Assembly: GCF_900101015.1 (NCBI RefSeq)
Contig: NZ_FNFZ01000010.1
Location: 67,588-131,587 of the forward strand
From: Sarcina sp. DSM 11001
GTDB lineage: Bacteria; Bacillota; Clostridia; Lachnospirales; Lachnospiraceae
Length of the DNA: 64,000 nt
Direction: 5' to 3'
Shown: one piece after another, positions 1-7,684 of the stretch
Layout of the letters: each line of letters begins with the position of its first letter
Position numbering within the stretch: the first letter of the stretch is position 1
The notes under the pieces: generated by a model
The model's input: the letters and a program-made list of their open reading frames with translations, nothing else
The model's database searches: none
Told to the model about the DNA's origin: nothing
Made by a program: the position numbers and the translations under genes

Positions 1-2
1 GG

Positions 3-716
3 GACTGGGAATATCCCTATCTGGACCTTTATGAGGAAAAAGAGGGGGAAGAGGTACTGGAGATCCTCAATGATCATGGACTGCCCTGCGTGGAGATCCG
101 CTACCCCCTCGCCTGGGACAGCACTGCCACATGGAAACCCATGGAGGCCTTTCACAGCTTCTGCTTCAGGACAAAGGATCCTGAGACCCTCACTGACGCC
201 GGGCTCAGCGCGGATCTGGACAGTGTGGTCAGGATGGATCTGTTCTGCACACTGATCCACGGAATGGACAACAACTGGAAGAATACCTTTCTGATAGCCA
301 GGAATACTCCTGAAGGCTACTCTTTGTACCGCACGATCTGGGACATGAATTATTCCTTCGGTGATGTTTTTATTTACCAGCCGGAAGAAAATTATGTCAT
401 TTTTGACCCGGATACCGCCCGGAGCCTGAAGTCCAGGGAGGACAGTACCTTTGATTATGCTGCCTTTCTGGAGACTGACCCGGAGCTGGAGGACTCCCTG
501 AGAAAGCTCTGGACATCCTGGAGACAGGCCGGAATCAGTGCTTCCTCTGTCTGCGGGATGGCGGAAAGAAACAGAGAGATCCTCGAGAGCAGCGGAGCCA
601 TGATAAGAGAAGCTGAACGCTGGCCGCTGGAGACAGGAGGCCGGGAGGAGATGGAAGAGATGGAAGAGTGGATCCGCCGCAGGTTTGCTTTTCTGGATGC
701 ATATTTTAATTTCTGA
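3..716 (+). CDS. CotH-family protein kinase, C-terminal part (5' end outside window)
   Basis: The open frame enters from the window edge and ends at 716, giving about 237 residues with no start codon, so this is the C-terminal part only. The stretch DLFCTLIHGMDNNWKN followed by SLYRTIWDMNYSFGD matches the conserved core of CotH-like proteins (Asp-rich metal/ATP site, then W-D-x-(D/N)-x-x-(F/L)-G). The protein ends with a WIRRRFAFLDAYF segment, also usual in the family. CotH proteins are atypical kinases that phosphorylate spore-coat or surface proteins; in non-sporulating Clostridia they are often surface-associated. The substrate cannot be inferred. A hairpin with A/T tracts follows at 838-884. 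Confidence 0.75.
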   Translation, partial: DWEYPYLDLYEEKEGEEVLEILNDHGLPCVEIRYPLAWDSTATWKPMEAFHSFCFRTKDPETLTDAGLSADLDSVVRMDLFCTLIHGMDNNWKNTFLIARNTPEGYSLYRTIWDMNYSFGDVFIYQPEENYVIFDPDTARSLKSREDSTFDYAAFLETDPELEDSLRKLWTSWRQAGISASSVCGMAERNREILESSGAMIREAERWPLETGGREEMEEMEEWIRRRFAFLDAYFNF

Positions 717-1151
717 GTCTTGTCTGCCGCGCCCCGACAGGGAGTGAATTGTAAAAAAAGGCCTGGAAGCTGAGCGGATGATCTTTATAGCCCGCCGCTT
801 TGGATCCTGTAGCGATACCCTGTGGCGATTGACGGCTGAATTGTACTAAAAAAGGAACAGTTTTTTTAATTCTGTACACAATTCGGGCAGACAGGAAATT
901 CACTTCTGGTTTATAATATATTAGATGTGCTTAGGTTCTGTTTTGCATCTTTATTTGCTGACAGTTCCTTCAACAGGAAAACCGGGACCGCAGCCGGCTG
1001 CTCTGCACCAGATCGGGCAGGGCATGAGGGACTGCCTGACGGTTTTCCCGAAATGAAAATGGAACAATCTGTCCTGGATCCGCACTGTGGGGGTGTGTGT
1101 GATAAGGACGGTGTTCATATGTCACATTTGGAGAAAGGGAGGAGCTAACTT
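717..1151 (+). promoter_or_regulatory. Intergenic region with possible terminator and rnf promoter
   Basis: No convincing gene lies in these 435 bases. An inverted repeat at about 838-884 (GAATTGTAC ... GTACACAATTC with A6 and T7 inside) could end the CotH transcript. A TATAAT hexamer sits at 912-917, but no good -35 is found 16-18 bases upstream, so the promoter call is weak. The leader from there to rnfC would be about 230 nt. A strong GGGAGGAG ribosome binding site lies at 1138-1145 just before the rnfC ATG at 1152. Confidence 0.35.
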
Positions 1152-2474
1152 ATGTTTTTCAAATCAAGGCATTTGAACAGCATTAACGCCGGCCATCATA
1201 AGCACACGGCCGGATGTGCGACAGAGATCATGCCGGTTCCTGCTACTGTCAGGATCTCCATGTCGCAGAACATTGGTGCGCCCTGTAAGCCCCTTGTCAA
1301 AAAGGGGGACACGGTCCTGGTGGGCCAGAAGATCGGCGACACGGATGCGTTTCTGCATGTGCCTGTCCACGCCAGTGTTTCCGGTAAGGTGACCGGTATT
1401 GAAACACAGCGTAACGCCATGGGCGGTATGGACACGATGGTTGTCATCGAGTCCGACGGACAGCAGACAATGGATCCTGAGATCAAACCGCCGGTCGTCA
1501 CAAACCACAAGGAATTCGTGGAAGCTGTCAAGGAAAGCGGCCTGGTAGGCCTGGGCGGCGCATCTTTCCCGACCTGGCTCAAATTCAATCCCAAGGACAT
1601 GAACAGCGTCAAGACGCTGATCATCAACGGTGCGGAGTGTGAGCCTTTCATTACGTCGGACCACAGGACAATGCTGGAGGATGCCCAAAACGTGATCGAC
1701 GGCGCGCTTGCCGTCATGAAGTACCTTGAACTCGATGAGTGCTATATCGGTATCGAGGACAATAAGCAGGATGCCATCGATAACTTTGATATGATGTTCT
1801 CACAGCAGGGCATCAACAATATGTACACATTCCCGCTCAAGGCAAGCTATCCGAAGGGCGCGGAGCGTGTCCTGATCTATGAGGTGCTTGGCAAGGTCTG
1901 TGACGCAGGCGTTCTGCCGGCGGATCTGGGATGCATCGTTTCCAACGTCACTTCGATCGCTTTCCTGGGCCAGTATCTGAAGGACGGTATTCCGCTCATT
2001 TCAAAGCGCATGACCGTGGACGGCGATTCCGTTGCCGAGCCCAAGAACATTGTGGCTCCCATCGGCACCGAGATCCATGACGTCGTTGAGTTCTGCGGCG
2101 GCTACCGCAAGCCCCCCAAAAAGATCCTGATGGGCGGTCCTATGATGGGTCGCGCGATCTTCTCCGACAGGATGCCCATCGTCAAGAACAACAATGCGAT
2201 CCTCGTCTTTTCCAGGGAACAGGCCTGGATTCCCGAGGAGACGGCCTGCATCAACTGCGGCAGATGCCATCAGGCATGTCCGTTCGAGCTTTTGCCCACC
2301 GGTTTTGCAGATGCATATGAGGCTGGCAATGTGGAGCGCCTGAATGACCTCAAGGTCATGCAGTGCATGGAGTGCGGCAGCTGCTCGTTCGTCTGCCCCG
2401 CGCATCGTCCGCTGGCCTTTATGAACAAGCTGGGCAAGGCAATGGTAAGGGAGGCGAGCACAAATGGCAAGTAA
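1152..2474 (+). CDS. rnfC: Rnf electron transport complex subunit RnfC
   Basis: 440 residues, the normal size of clostridial RnfC. This peripheral subunit is thought to bind NADH and FMN and to pass electrons to the other Rnf subunits. The N-terminal barrel-sandwich region is followed by the nucleotide/flavin domain with LVGLGGASFPTWLK and NGAECEPFITSDHR. Two ferredoxin-type clusters stand near the C-terminus: CINCGRCHQACP (about residue 369) and CMECGSCSFVCP (about 408). The ATG at 1152 has a GGAGG box 6-8 bases upstream. It is the first gene of rnfCDGEAB and overlaps rnfD by 11 bases, so the two are translationally coupled. Confidence 0.97.
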   Translation: MFFKSRHLNSINAGHHKHTAGCATEIMPVPATVRISMSQNIGAPCKPLVKKGDTVLVGQKIGDTDAFLHVPVHASVSGKVTGIETQRNAMGGMDTMVVIESDGQQTMDPEIKPPVVTNHKEFVEAVKESGLVGLGGASFPTWLKFNPKDMNSVKTLIINGAECEPFITSDHRTMLEDAQNVIDGALAVMKYLELDECYIGIEDNKQDAIDNFDMMFSQQGINNMYTFPLKASYPKGAERVLIYEVLGKVCDAGVLPADLGCIVSNVTSIAFLGQYLKDGIPLISKRMTVDGDSVAEPKNIVAPIGTEIHDVVEFCGGYRKPPKKILMGGPMMGRAIFSDRMPIVKNNNAILVFSREQAWIPEETACINCGRCHQACPFELLPTGFADAYEAGNVERLNDLKVMQCMECGSCSFVCPAHRPLAFMNKLGKAMVREASTNGK

Positions 2475-3519
2475 TACGAAATATTATGATAATTTGACCG
2501 TATCCAACTCGCCCCATCTGGTGACGAGCCTGGATACAACCAAGACAATGCTGTTTGTCGTGGCTGCTCTGTGCCCCGCGGCTGTTATGAGTATTGTTTA
2601 TTTCGGCGTTCCCGCCGTCGTACTGATCGCTGTCTGCATGGCTGCATGCGCGTTCTTTGAGTGGGCTTATGAGAAGATCCTCAACAAGCCTGTCACTGTC
2701 CGCGACGGAAGTGCTCTGGTCACAGGTCTGATCCTTGCACTGAACCTGCCCGCGAACCTGACACGCCTGGAGAGCATCCAGTATCCGATCTTCATGCCGA
2801 TCCTGATCGCCATCATCGGCAGCTTTGTCGCGATCGTCATCGTCAAGCAGCTCTTTGGCGGTATGGGAAGGAACTTCGCGAACCCGGCTATCGTCGGCCG
2901 TATTACCCTGTTCCTGTCCTTTACTTCCTTTATGTCCTGCTGGCCGACAACCAATTTCCAGAAGATCGACGCTGTTACCAGCGCGACCCCTCTGGGCTAT
3001 CTGGCAGACGGCAGCCTTGCCTATGCGCCTTCCCTCAAGGATATGTTCCTTGGAAACATCGGCGGCGCCATGGGTGAGACCTGCGCTCTTGCTATCCTGA
3101 TCGGCGCGATCTTCCTGATCGCCAAGAAGATCATCTCCCCGATCATCCCGGTATGCTTTGTCGCGACTGTATTTATTTTCGCTCTCGTGTACTATGCAGT
3201 GATCGGCGGCGGCCCCGACGGTCAGTCCGCACTGTATATGGCTGCATTCCATATCTTCGCCGGCGGCGTGATGTTCGGTGCGGTCTTCTGCGCAACCGAC
3301 TATGTAACATCCCCGATCATGCCTCTGGGCAAAGTGCTGTTCGGTATTGGCTGTGGTCTGGTGACAATGATCATCCGCCTGTTCTGCTCTTATCCTGAAG
3401 GCGTTTCCTTCGCGATCCTGTTCATGAACATCATGACTCCTCTTATCAACAACTTCGCTGAGGACCAGTTCTACGGGATTTCAAAACGCAAAAAGGCAGC
3501 GGCGGAAAAGAACGCATAA
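2464..3519 (+). CDS. rnfD: Rnf complex membrane subunit RnfD
   Basis: 351-residue polytopic membrane protein of the NqrB/RnfD family; it carries a covalent FMN and forms part of the ion channel. Hydrophobic helices run throughout. The expected flavin-attachment segment appears as KIDAVTSATPLGYL near residue 170, that is D-x-x-T-S-A-T rather than the textbook S/T-G-A-T; the acceptor Thr is kept. The C-terminus is lysine-rich (KRKKAAAEK). It starts inside the end of rnfC and is followed 12 bases later by rnfG with a strong AAGGAGGG box. Confidence 0.96.
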   Translation: MASNTKYYDNLTVSNSPHLVTSLDTTKTMLFVVAALCPAAVMSIVYFGVPAVVLIAVCMAACAFFEWAYEKILNKPVTVRDGSALVTGLILALNLPANLTRLESIQYPIFMPILIAIIGSFVAIVIVKQLFGGMGRNFANPAIVGRITLFLSFTSFMSCWPTTNFQKIDAVTSATPLGYLADGSLAYAPSLKDMFLGNIGGAMGETCALAILIGAIFLIAKKIISPIIPVCFVATVFIFALVYYAVIGGGPDGQSALYMAAFHIFAGGVMFGAVFCATDYVTSPIMPLGKVLFGIGCGLVTMIIRLFCSYPEGVSFAILFMNIMTPLINNFAEDQFYGISKRKKAAAEKNA

Positions 3520-3531
3520 GGAGGGCATGTG

Positions 3532-4104
3532 ATGGAAAATTCTAAAAGCTCGTTTGCAGCCCCCGTAATCGTACTCAGCTGCATCTGCCTCGTTGTTTCT
3601 CTTGCGCTGGCATTTACTTACAAGGTTGCAAACCCGATCATTATCAAAAATAATCAGGCGGCCGCTGACGCAGCCAGAACTGAGATCCTGCCTGCTGCGG
3701 ATGCGTTCACTCAGATTGAGGAAACCGGAGCAGCGAGCAGTGACGGCAAGGCCGTGGTGACAGAAGCCTACAAAGCGGATAACGGCGCGGGCTATGTCAT
3801 GACTGTCGAAACAAAATCCTTCGGCGGCGCGCTGACCATGATGGTCGGTATGGACGGCGAGGGTGTGATCACCGGTGTCAAGGTCACAGAGCATGCAGAC
3901 ACACCCGGTGTCGGTACCAAAAACATGGAAGCGGATTACCTCGCACAGTACGGCGGAATGACCGAACTGACAAGCGCGGACAATATTAAGAAGGAATCTG
4001 CTCCCTTTGCATTTATCTCCGGCGCGTCCGTTTCCGGACAGGCCATCCACTCTGGTGTGGCTGCTGCCCTGAGCCAGTTTGCAGCGATGGGAGGTGCACA
4101 GTAA
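3532..4104 (+). CDS. rnfG: Rnf complex subunit RnfG (FMN-binding)
   Basis: 190 residues: one N-terminal membrane helix (about 9-29) and an extracytoplasmic FMN_bind domain, as in RnfG/NqrC. The ATG at 3532 is chosen over an adjacent GTG at 3529 because it sits 6-7 bases from AAGGAGGG. The C-terminal flavinylation site reads AFISGASVSG, so the Asp of the usual D-x-x-S/T-G-A-T motif is Ala and the acceptor Thr is Ser. Both FMN domains of the reductase at 7685-9808 have the standard motif, so the deviation is specific to this gene. The stop overlaps the rnfE start by one base. Confidence 0.95.
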   Translation: MENSKSSFAAPVIVLSCICLVVSLALAFTYKVANPIIIKNNQAAADAARTEILPAADAFTQIEETGAASSDGKAVVTEAYKADNGAGYVMTVETKSFGGALTMMVGMDGEGVITGVKVTEHADTPGVGTKNMEADYLAQYGGMTELTSADNIKKESAPFAFISGASVSGQAIHSGVAAALSQFAAMGGAQ

Positions 4105-4790
4105 TGGAAAATAAGAGCAAGCTTTCTATTCTTACAAACGGACTGATCAAAGAGAATCCGGTTCTCGTCCTGGTTCTCGGTACCTGCCCGACGCTCGCAA
4201 CATCCACTTCCGTCGTAAACGGCTTTGGTATGGGCGTTTCCGCTACGGCGGTTCTGATCTGCTCCAACATCGTTATTTCGATTCTTCGTAAAATCATTCC
4301 GGACAGCGTCCGTATTCCGTGCTACATCACGGTTATCGCAGGTTTCGTCACGATCGTCCAGCTGGTCGTCAAGGCTTTCGCGCCGGCTCTGGATAAATCA
4401 CTGGGCCTGTACCTGCCGCTCATCGTTGTTAACTGCATCATTCTGGGCCGTGCCGAGATGTTTGCTAATAAGAACAGCGTCTTTGATTCCCTGCTGGACG
4501 GCGTCGGCATGGGCATCGGCTTCACCGCTACCCTGGTCGTCATGGGCTCCATCCGTGAGCTCACCGGCGCCGGCACATGGTGCGGTATCCCGGTTCTGTC
4601 CCGTATTATGCCCGGCATGAGCATCATGACCCTGGTTCCCGGCGGATTCGCCGTATACGCGATCGTCATGGCATTTGTGCATTACATCACTGAAGACAAG
4701 TCCAAGATCAAGGACAGCTTCGGATGCGACGGCTGCGCGAGCGCAGATGACTGCGTCGACGGCAGCGGCTGCTCAAAGGAGGTGGCATAA
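4104..4790 (+). CDS. rnfE: Rnf complex membrane subunit RnfE
   Basis: 228 residues, polytopic, of the NqrD/RnfE family (the LVLGTCPTLATS and PLIVVNCIILGRAE segments are typical, including the Cys that binds the intramembrane iron-sulfur site together with RnfA). RnfE and RnfA form the inverted pair that moves electrons across the membrane. An extra C-terminal tail of about 25 residues is acidic and Cys-rich (FGCDGCASADDC, then GSGCSK) and lies beyond the last membrane helix. ATG overlaps the rnfG stop; rnfA starts 3 bases after the stop. Confidence 0.96.
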   Translation: MENKSKLSILTNGLIKENPVLVLVLGTCPTLATSTSVVNGFGMGVSATAVLICSNIVISILRKIIPDSVRIPCYITVIAGFVTIVQLVVKAFAPALDKSLGLYLPLIVVNCIILGRAEMFANKNSVFDSLLDGVGMGIGFTATLVVMGSIRELTGAGTWCGIPVLSRIMPGMSIMTLVPGGFAVYAIVMAFVHYITEDKSKIKDSFGCDGCASADDCVDGSGCSKEVA

Positions 4791-4793
4791 TTC

Positions 4794-5372
4794 ATGGCTA
4801 AGTATGTGATCATCATTATCAGTATGGTCCTCGTCAACAACTACCCCCTTGCGCAGTTCCTGGGCATCTGCCCCTTCCTTGGCGTTTCCAAGGACAGTGA
4901 GAGCGCTACGGGCATGGGCATTGCCGTTACCTTCGTCATGGTTCTGGCAACTGCTGTTACATGGCCGATTCAGCAGCTCCTGAACAGCAAGGGCATCGGA
5001 TATCTGCAGACCGTCGTCTTCATCCTGGTCATCGCTTCCCTCGTGCAGCTGATTGAGATGTTCATGAAGAAAAACATGGTCGGCCTGTATAAATCCCTGG
5101 GTGTTTTCCTTCCCCTGATCACAACAAACTGTGCTGTGCTCGGTGTCTGCATCAGCAACATCGATAGCGGTTACAACTATCTCCAGTCCCTGTTCAACGC
5201 ATTTGGCGCCGGGCTCGGCTTCCTCTTTGCCATGATCCTCATGGCAGGTGTCCGCAGCAAGCTCGTCGACCAGAGCCGTATTCCGAAGTCCTGGCAGGGC
5301 GTTCCGATCGTCCTGCTCACTGCGGCCATCATGGCCCTGAGCTTCATGGGATTCGGCGGGATGTTCTCGTAA
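4794..5372 (+). CDS. rnfA: Rnf complex membrane subunit RnfA
   Basis: 192 residues, six predicted helices, of the NqrE/RnfA family. Diagnostic segments are NNYPLAQFLGICPFLGVSK near the start and PLITTNCAVLGVC in the middle; the two Cys in these segments are the ligands that RnfA contributes to the membrane [2Fe-2S] centre with RnfE. The start follows an AAGGAGGTGGCATAATTC stretch, giving a strong ribosome binding site that lies inside the end of rnfE. It is followed after 15 bases by rnfB. Confidence 0.97.
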   Translation: MAKYVIIIISMVLVNNYPLAQFLGICPFLGVSKDSESATGMGIAVTFVMVLATAVTWPIQQLLNSKGIGYLQTVVFILVIASLVQLIEMFMKKNMVGLYKSLGVFLPLITTNCAVLGVCISNIDSGYNYLQSLFNAFGAGLGFLFAMILMAGVRSKLVDQSRIPKSWQGVPIVLLTAAIMALSFMGFGGMFS

Positions 5373-5387
5373 GGAAGGAGGTCTGTG

Positions 5388-6314
5388 ATGAGTCAGATTA
5401 TTATTCCGGTCGTACTGGTCGTCGTTGTCGGCCTGATCGCTTCCATCATCCTTGCGGCTGCTTCCAAGGTATTCTTTATTCAGGAAGATCCCAAATTCAT
5501 TCTCATGCGTGCTGAACTGCCCGGTGCCAACTGCGGCGGCTGCGGCTATGCAGGCTGTGATGACTATGCACACGCCCTGGTAGAAGATCCGGACGGCGTC
5601 CCGATCACCAAGTGCGCGGTCGGCGGCCCTGCCTGCGCGGAGAAGCTTGCTGAGATCCTCGGCAAGAGCGCGGACGGCATGGAAAAGAACGTTGCCTATG
5701 TCATGTGCAACGGCACGACCAACAATGCTCAGAAGCTTTTCGATTATGCGGATATCCCGACCTGTAAGGCTGCCAAGCAGCTTTTCGGCGGCAGCAAGGC
5801 CTGCCCGAACGGATGTCTGGGACTTGGCGACTGCGAGGCCGCCTGCGATTTCGACGCGATCCACGTGATCAAGGGCGTAGCTCTTGTCAACCGCGACAAG
5901 TGCGTCAGTTGCAGCGCCTGCGTCAAGGCCTGCCCGAACAACCTGATCAAGATCGTTCCTGATAAGGCCAAGATCGCCGTCCGCTGCCACAACAGCGAGA
6001 AGGGCGCAGATGCCCGCAAGCACTGCTCCGTCGCCTGCATCGGCTGCGGCATGTGCCAGAGGACCTGTAAGTTCGACGCCATCCATGTCGAAAATAACGT
6101 GGCATCCATTGATCCTGCCAAGTGCAAGATGTGCGGTATGTGCGTTGTTAAGTGCCCTACCGGCGCGATCCAGGATATGCTTCATACCAAAGAGCAGCTT
6201 GAGAAGGTTAAAACTACTCTTGCCGCAATGGAAGCAAAGGAAGCGGAAAAGAGGAAAAAGGCAGCTCTTGAGGCTGCAGCAGCCAAGAAGGCTGCAGCAG
6301 AAGCTGCGAAGTAA
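5388..6314 (+). CDS. rnfB: Rnf complex ferredoxin subunit RnfB
   Basis: 308 residues. RnfB accepts electrons from reduced ferredoxin. It has one N-terminal membrane helix, then the 4Fe-4S domain GANCGGCGYAGC, a CPNGCLGLGDCEAAC segment, and three further ferredoxin-like sites (CVSCSACVKACP, CIGCGMCQRTC, CKMCGMCVVKCP). The C-terminus is an Ala/Lys/Glu-rich coiled or disordered tail. ATG 5388 (rather than the GTG one codon earlier) is favoured by spacing from GGAAGGAGG at 5373-5381. It is the last gene of the rnf operon and is followed by a strong terminator at 6379-6414. Confidence 0.97.
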   Translation: MSQIIIPVVLVVVVGLIASIILAAASKVFFIQEDPKFILMRAELPGANCGGCGYAGCDDYAHALVEDPDGVPITKCAVGGPACAEKLAEILGKSADGMEKNVAYVMCNGTTNNAQKLFDYADIPTCKAAKQLFGGSKACPNGCLGLGDCEAACDFDAIHVIKGVALVNRDKCVSCSACVKACPNNLIKIVPDKAKIAVRCHNSEKGADARKHCSVACIGCGMCQRTCKFDAIHVENNVASIDPAKCKMCGMCVVKCPTGAIQDMLHTKEQLEKVKTTLAAMEAKEAEKRKKAALEAAAAKKAAAEAAK

Positions 6315-6378
6315 AGAAAACCTGAGGAAAACGCAGGTTCTCCGCTTGCCAAAAGAATCAATCCAAACTGACAAAAGA

Positions 6379-6414
6379 ACCGCCTGTCTCTGTAAAAAGA
6401 GGCAGGCGGTTTTT
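6379..6414 (+). terminator. Rho-independent terminator of the rnf operon
   Basis: A stem of about 12 bp (ACCGCCTG-CTCT against AGAG-CAGGCGGT, one mismatch) with an A-rich loop, followed by TTTTTG. It lies 65 bases after the rnfB stop and would also limit read-through from the convergent minus-strand genes less efficiently. Confidence 0.85.
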
Positions 6415-6515
6415 GTATCGACACAGCTAAACCACAAACATAGCAGGGACAAATCCTGTATAAACAGCCTGAAAGGATCCAGTTTATAAGGATATAAAGA
6501 ACTATATAAGTAATC

Positions 6516-7079
6516 CTACATAAACAACTTAGCGGGGATACGGCCGATCAGAATGACTCCTCCGATCCCCACAATGACTCCGGCAGCGATTCCGGAGATG
6601 ATCAGTACCGGCATATAGTGGATGAGCTGCAGGCCGGAAACGGCGATCATGGCGACGACAAGCTGTCCCAGATTGTGGAATACACCGCCTGCCATACTCA
6701 CCCCGATCACAGAGAAGAGATCTGTTTTCTTTAACAGCCACATGACCAGGAAGCTGGTAACACTTCCGGCCAGAGAGTAGAGGGCGGCGAAGAGACCGCT
6801 GAAGAGGAGGCCGGCGAGTATCACACGGATCAGGTTTGCCGCAAAGGCATACCGGGCATCCAGACGGTAGAGGATGATCAGCGGGACCAGATTGGCCAGG
6901 CCGAGCTTGACTCCGGGAACACCCGCATTAAAGGGAACAAGAGCTTCCACATAGGAGAAGATCAGGGTCAGAGCGGCGAGAAGTCCGGTCAGGGCAACTC
7001 TCTTCGCGATATTCTCAGAGCCGGGCTGACGCTTGTCCAGGTTATTCGGATCATTTGACAATGGCATCGATGGCTTCAT
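6516..7079 (-). CDS. Gx transporter family / heptaprenyl diphosphate synthase component I-like membrane protein
   Basis: 187 residues with five or six hydrophobic helices. The segments GLLAALTLIFSYVEAL, NAGVPGVKLGLANLVPL and AGSVTSFLVMWLLKK match the PF07456 family (annotated as Gx transporter or heptaprenyl diphosphate synthase component I; the true function is uncertain and an ECF-type transport role is often suggested). The start at 7079 is preferred over 7100 because GGGAGGCGGGG is correctly spaced. It overlaps the end of the upstream NusG-domain-II gene, so the two form an operon. In many Clostridia this pair accompanies rnf and flavin-transfer genes, which fits the convergent rnf operon here. 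Confidence 0.85.
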   Translation of the reverse strand: MKPSMPLSNDPNNLDKRQPGSENIAKRVALTGLLAALTLIFSYVEALVPFNAGVPGVKLGLANLVPLIILYRLDARYAFAANLIRVILAGLLFSGLFAALYSLAGSVTSFLVMWLLKKTDLFSVIGVSMAGGVFHNLGQLVVAMIAVSGLQLIHYMPVLIISGIAAGVIVGIGGVILIGRIPAKLFM

Positions 7080-7443
7080 CTTCCCCGCCTCCCTTCTCAC
7101 TGCTGATTATTTCCACGATCACAAAATTTGGAAGACAGACGATAGTTTCCCCGGCGGTCGAGATCTCTCCTGTATAGACACAGATCTGGTTTTTGCAGTC
7201 AGAGAAATCCATGTGGACTGTATTATTTTGTATGGATACAATGTTGAGATGGCCTTCGCGGGAGACTTCAACATCGATATCCTTATCCAGGGGATAGATG
7301 CCCATGACCTCTCCGCGGCAGGTGATCTTTACTTTCAGACCTCCGTCGTCAGAACCGGTGAGCGGCGCCGCGGCGATCAGGGCTGCCGCTGCCAGAAAAA
7401 AGAACAGGAGGAAGAAGTCCGCTTTTTTCAGAGGTAGATTCAT
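7051..7443 (-). CDS. NusG domain II-containing exported protein
   Basis: 130 residues: one N-terminal hydrophobic segment (ADFFLLFFFLAAAALIAAA) and an extracytoplasmic beta-rich domain ending with the conserved segment CKNQICVYTGEIS then IVCLPNFVIVEI, the hallmark of PF07009 proteins (NusG domain II fold, not a transcription factor). The ATG at 7443 has a GAGGG box 6 bases upstream; an ATG at 7455 is the alternative. It precedes and overlaps the Gx-family gene. Function is unknown; its neighbourhood with Rnf and flavin-binding proteins suggests a part in extracytoplasmic redox or flavinylation. Confidence 0.85.
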   Translation of the reverse strand: MNLPLKKADFFLLFFFLAAAALIAAAPLTGSDDGGLKVKITCRGEVMGIYPLDKDIDVEVSREGHLNIVSIQNNTVHMDFSDCKNQICVYTGEISTAGETIVCLPNFVIVEIISSEKGGGEDEAIDAIVK

Positions 7444-7545
7444 AGATGCCCTCATTTTTGAATAAAAGAATAAATTTACAGATAAAAGAATACTTCAACA
7501 GATAAAAAAATGCATTACCCCAAAAAGAATAAATCTGCAGGTAAA

Positions 7546-7576
7546 AAATCAGGGGGGATTCGATCCCCCCTGATTT
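7546..7576 (-). terminator. Terminator of the flavin reductase gene
   Basis: A perfect stem AAATCAGGGGGGAT / ATCCCCCCTGATTT with a 3-base loop. Read on the minus strand it is followed by a run of T, and lies about 110 bases past the stop of the reductase gene and before the NusG-domain-II gene. It separates the two minus-strand units. Confidence 0.85.
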
Positions 7577-7684
7577 CCATACGATCATGAATTAAGAGAT
7601 ACCGTCTGCTTAAAATAATGTACCGCTTCTGGTATCAGTAATTGGTATCAGTGATCAAGAGATACGTTTGCCATACCTAATGTA

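Noticed and set aside
927-1148. A 73-codon frame before rnfC
   Set aside because: No ribosome site, no domain, odd composition; treated as leader.
4773-6452. A 559-residue minus-strand frame opposite rnfA and rnfB
   Set aside because: Shadow of strongly coding rnf genes in GC-biased codon positions; no start signals.
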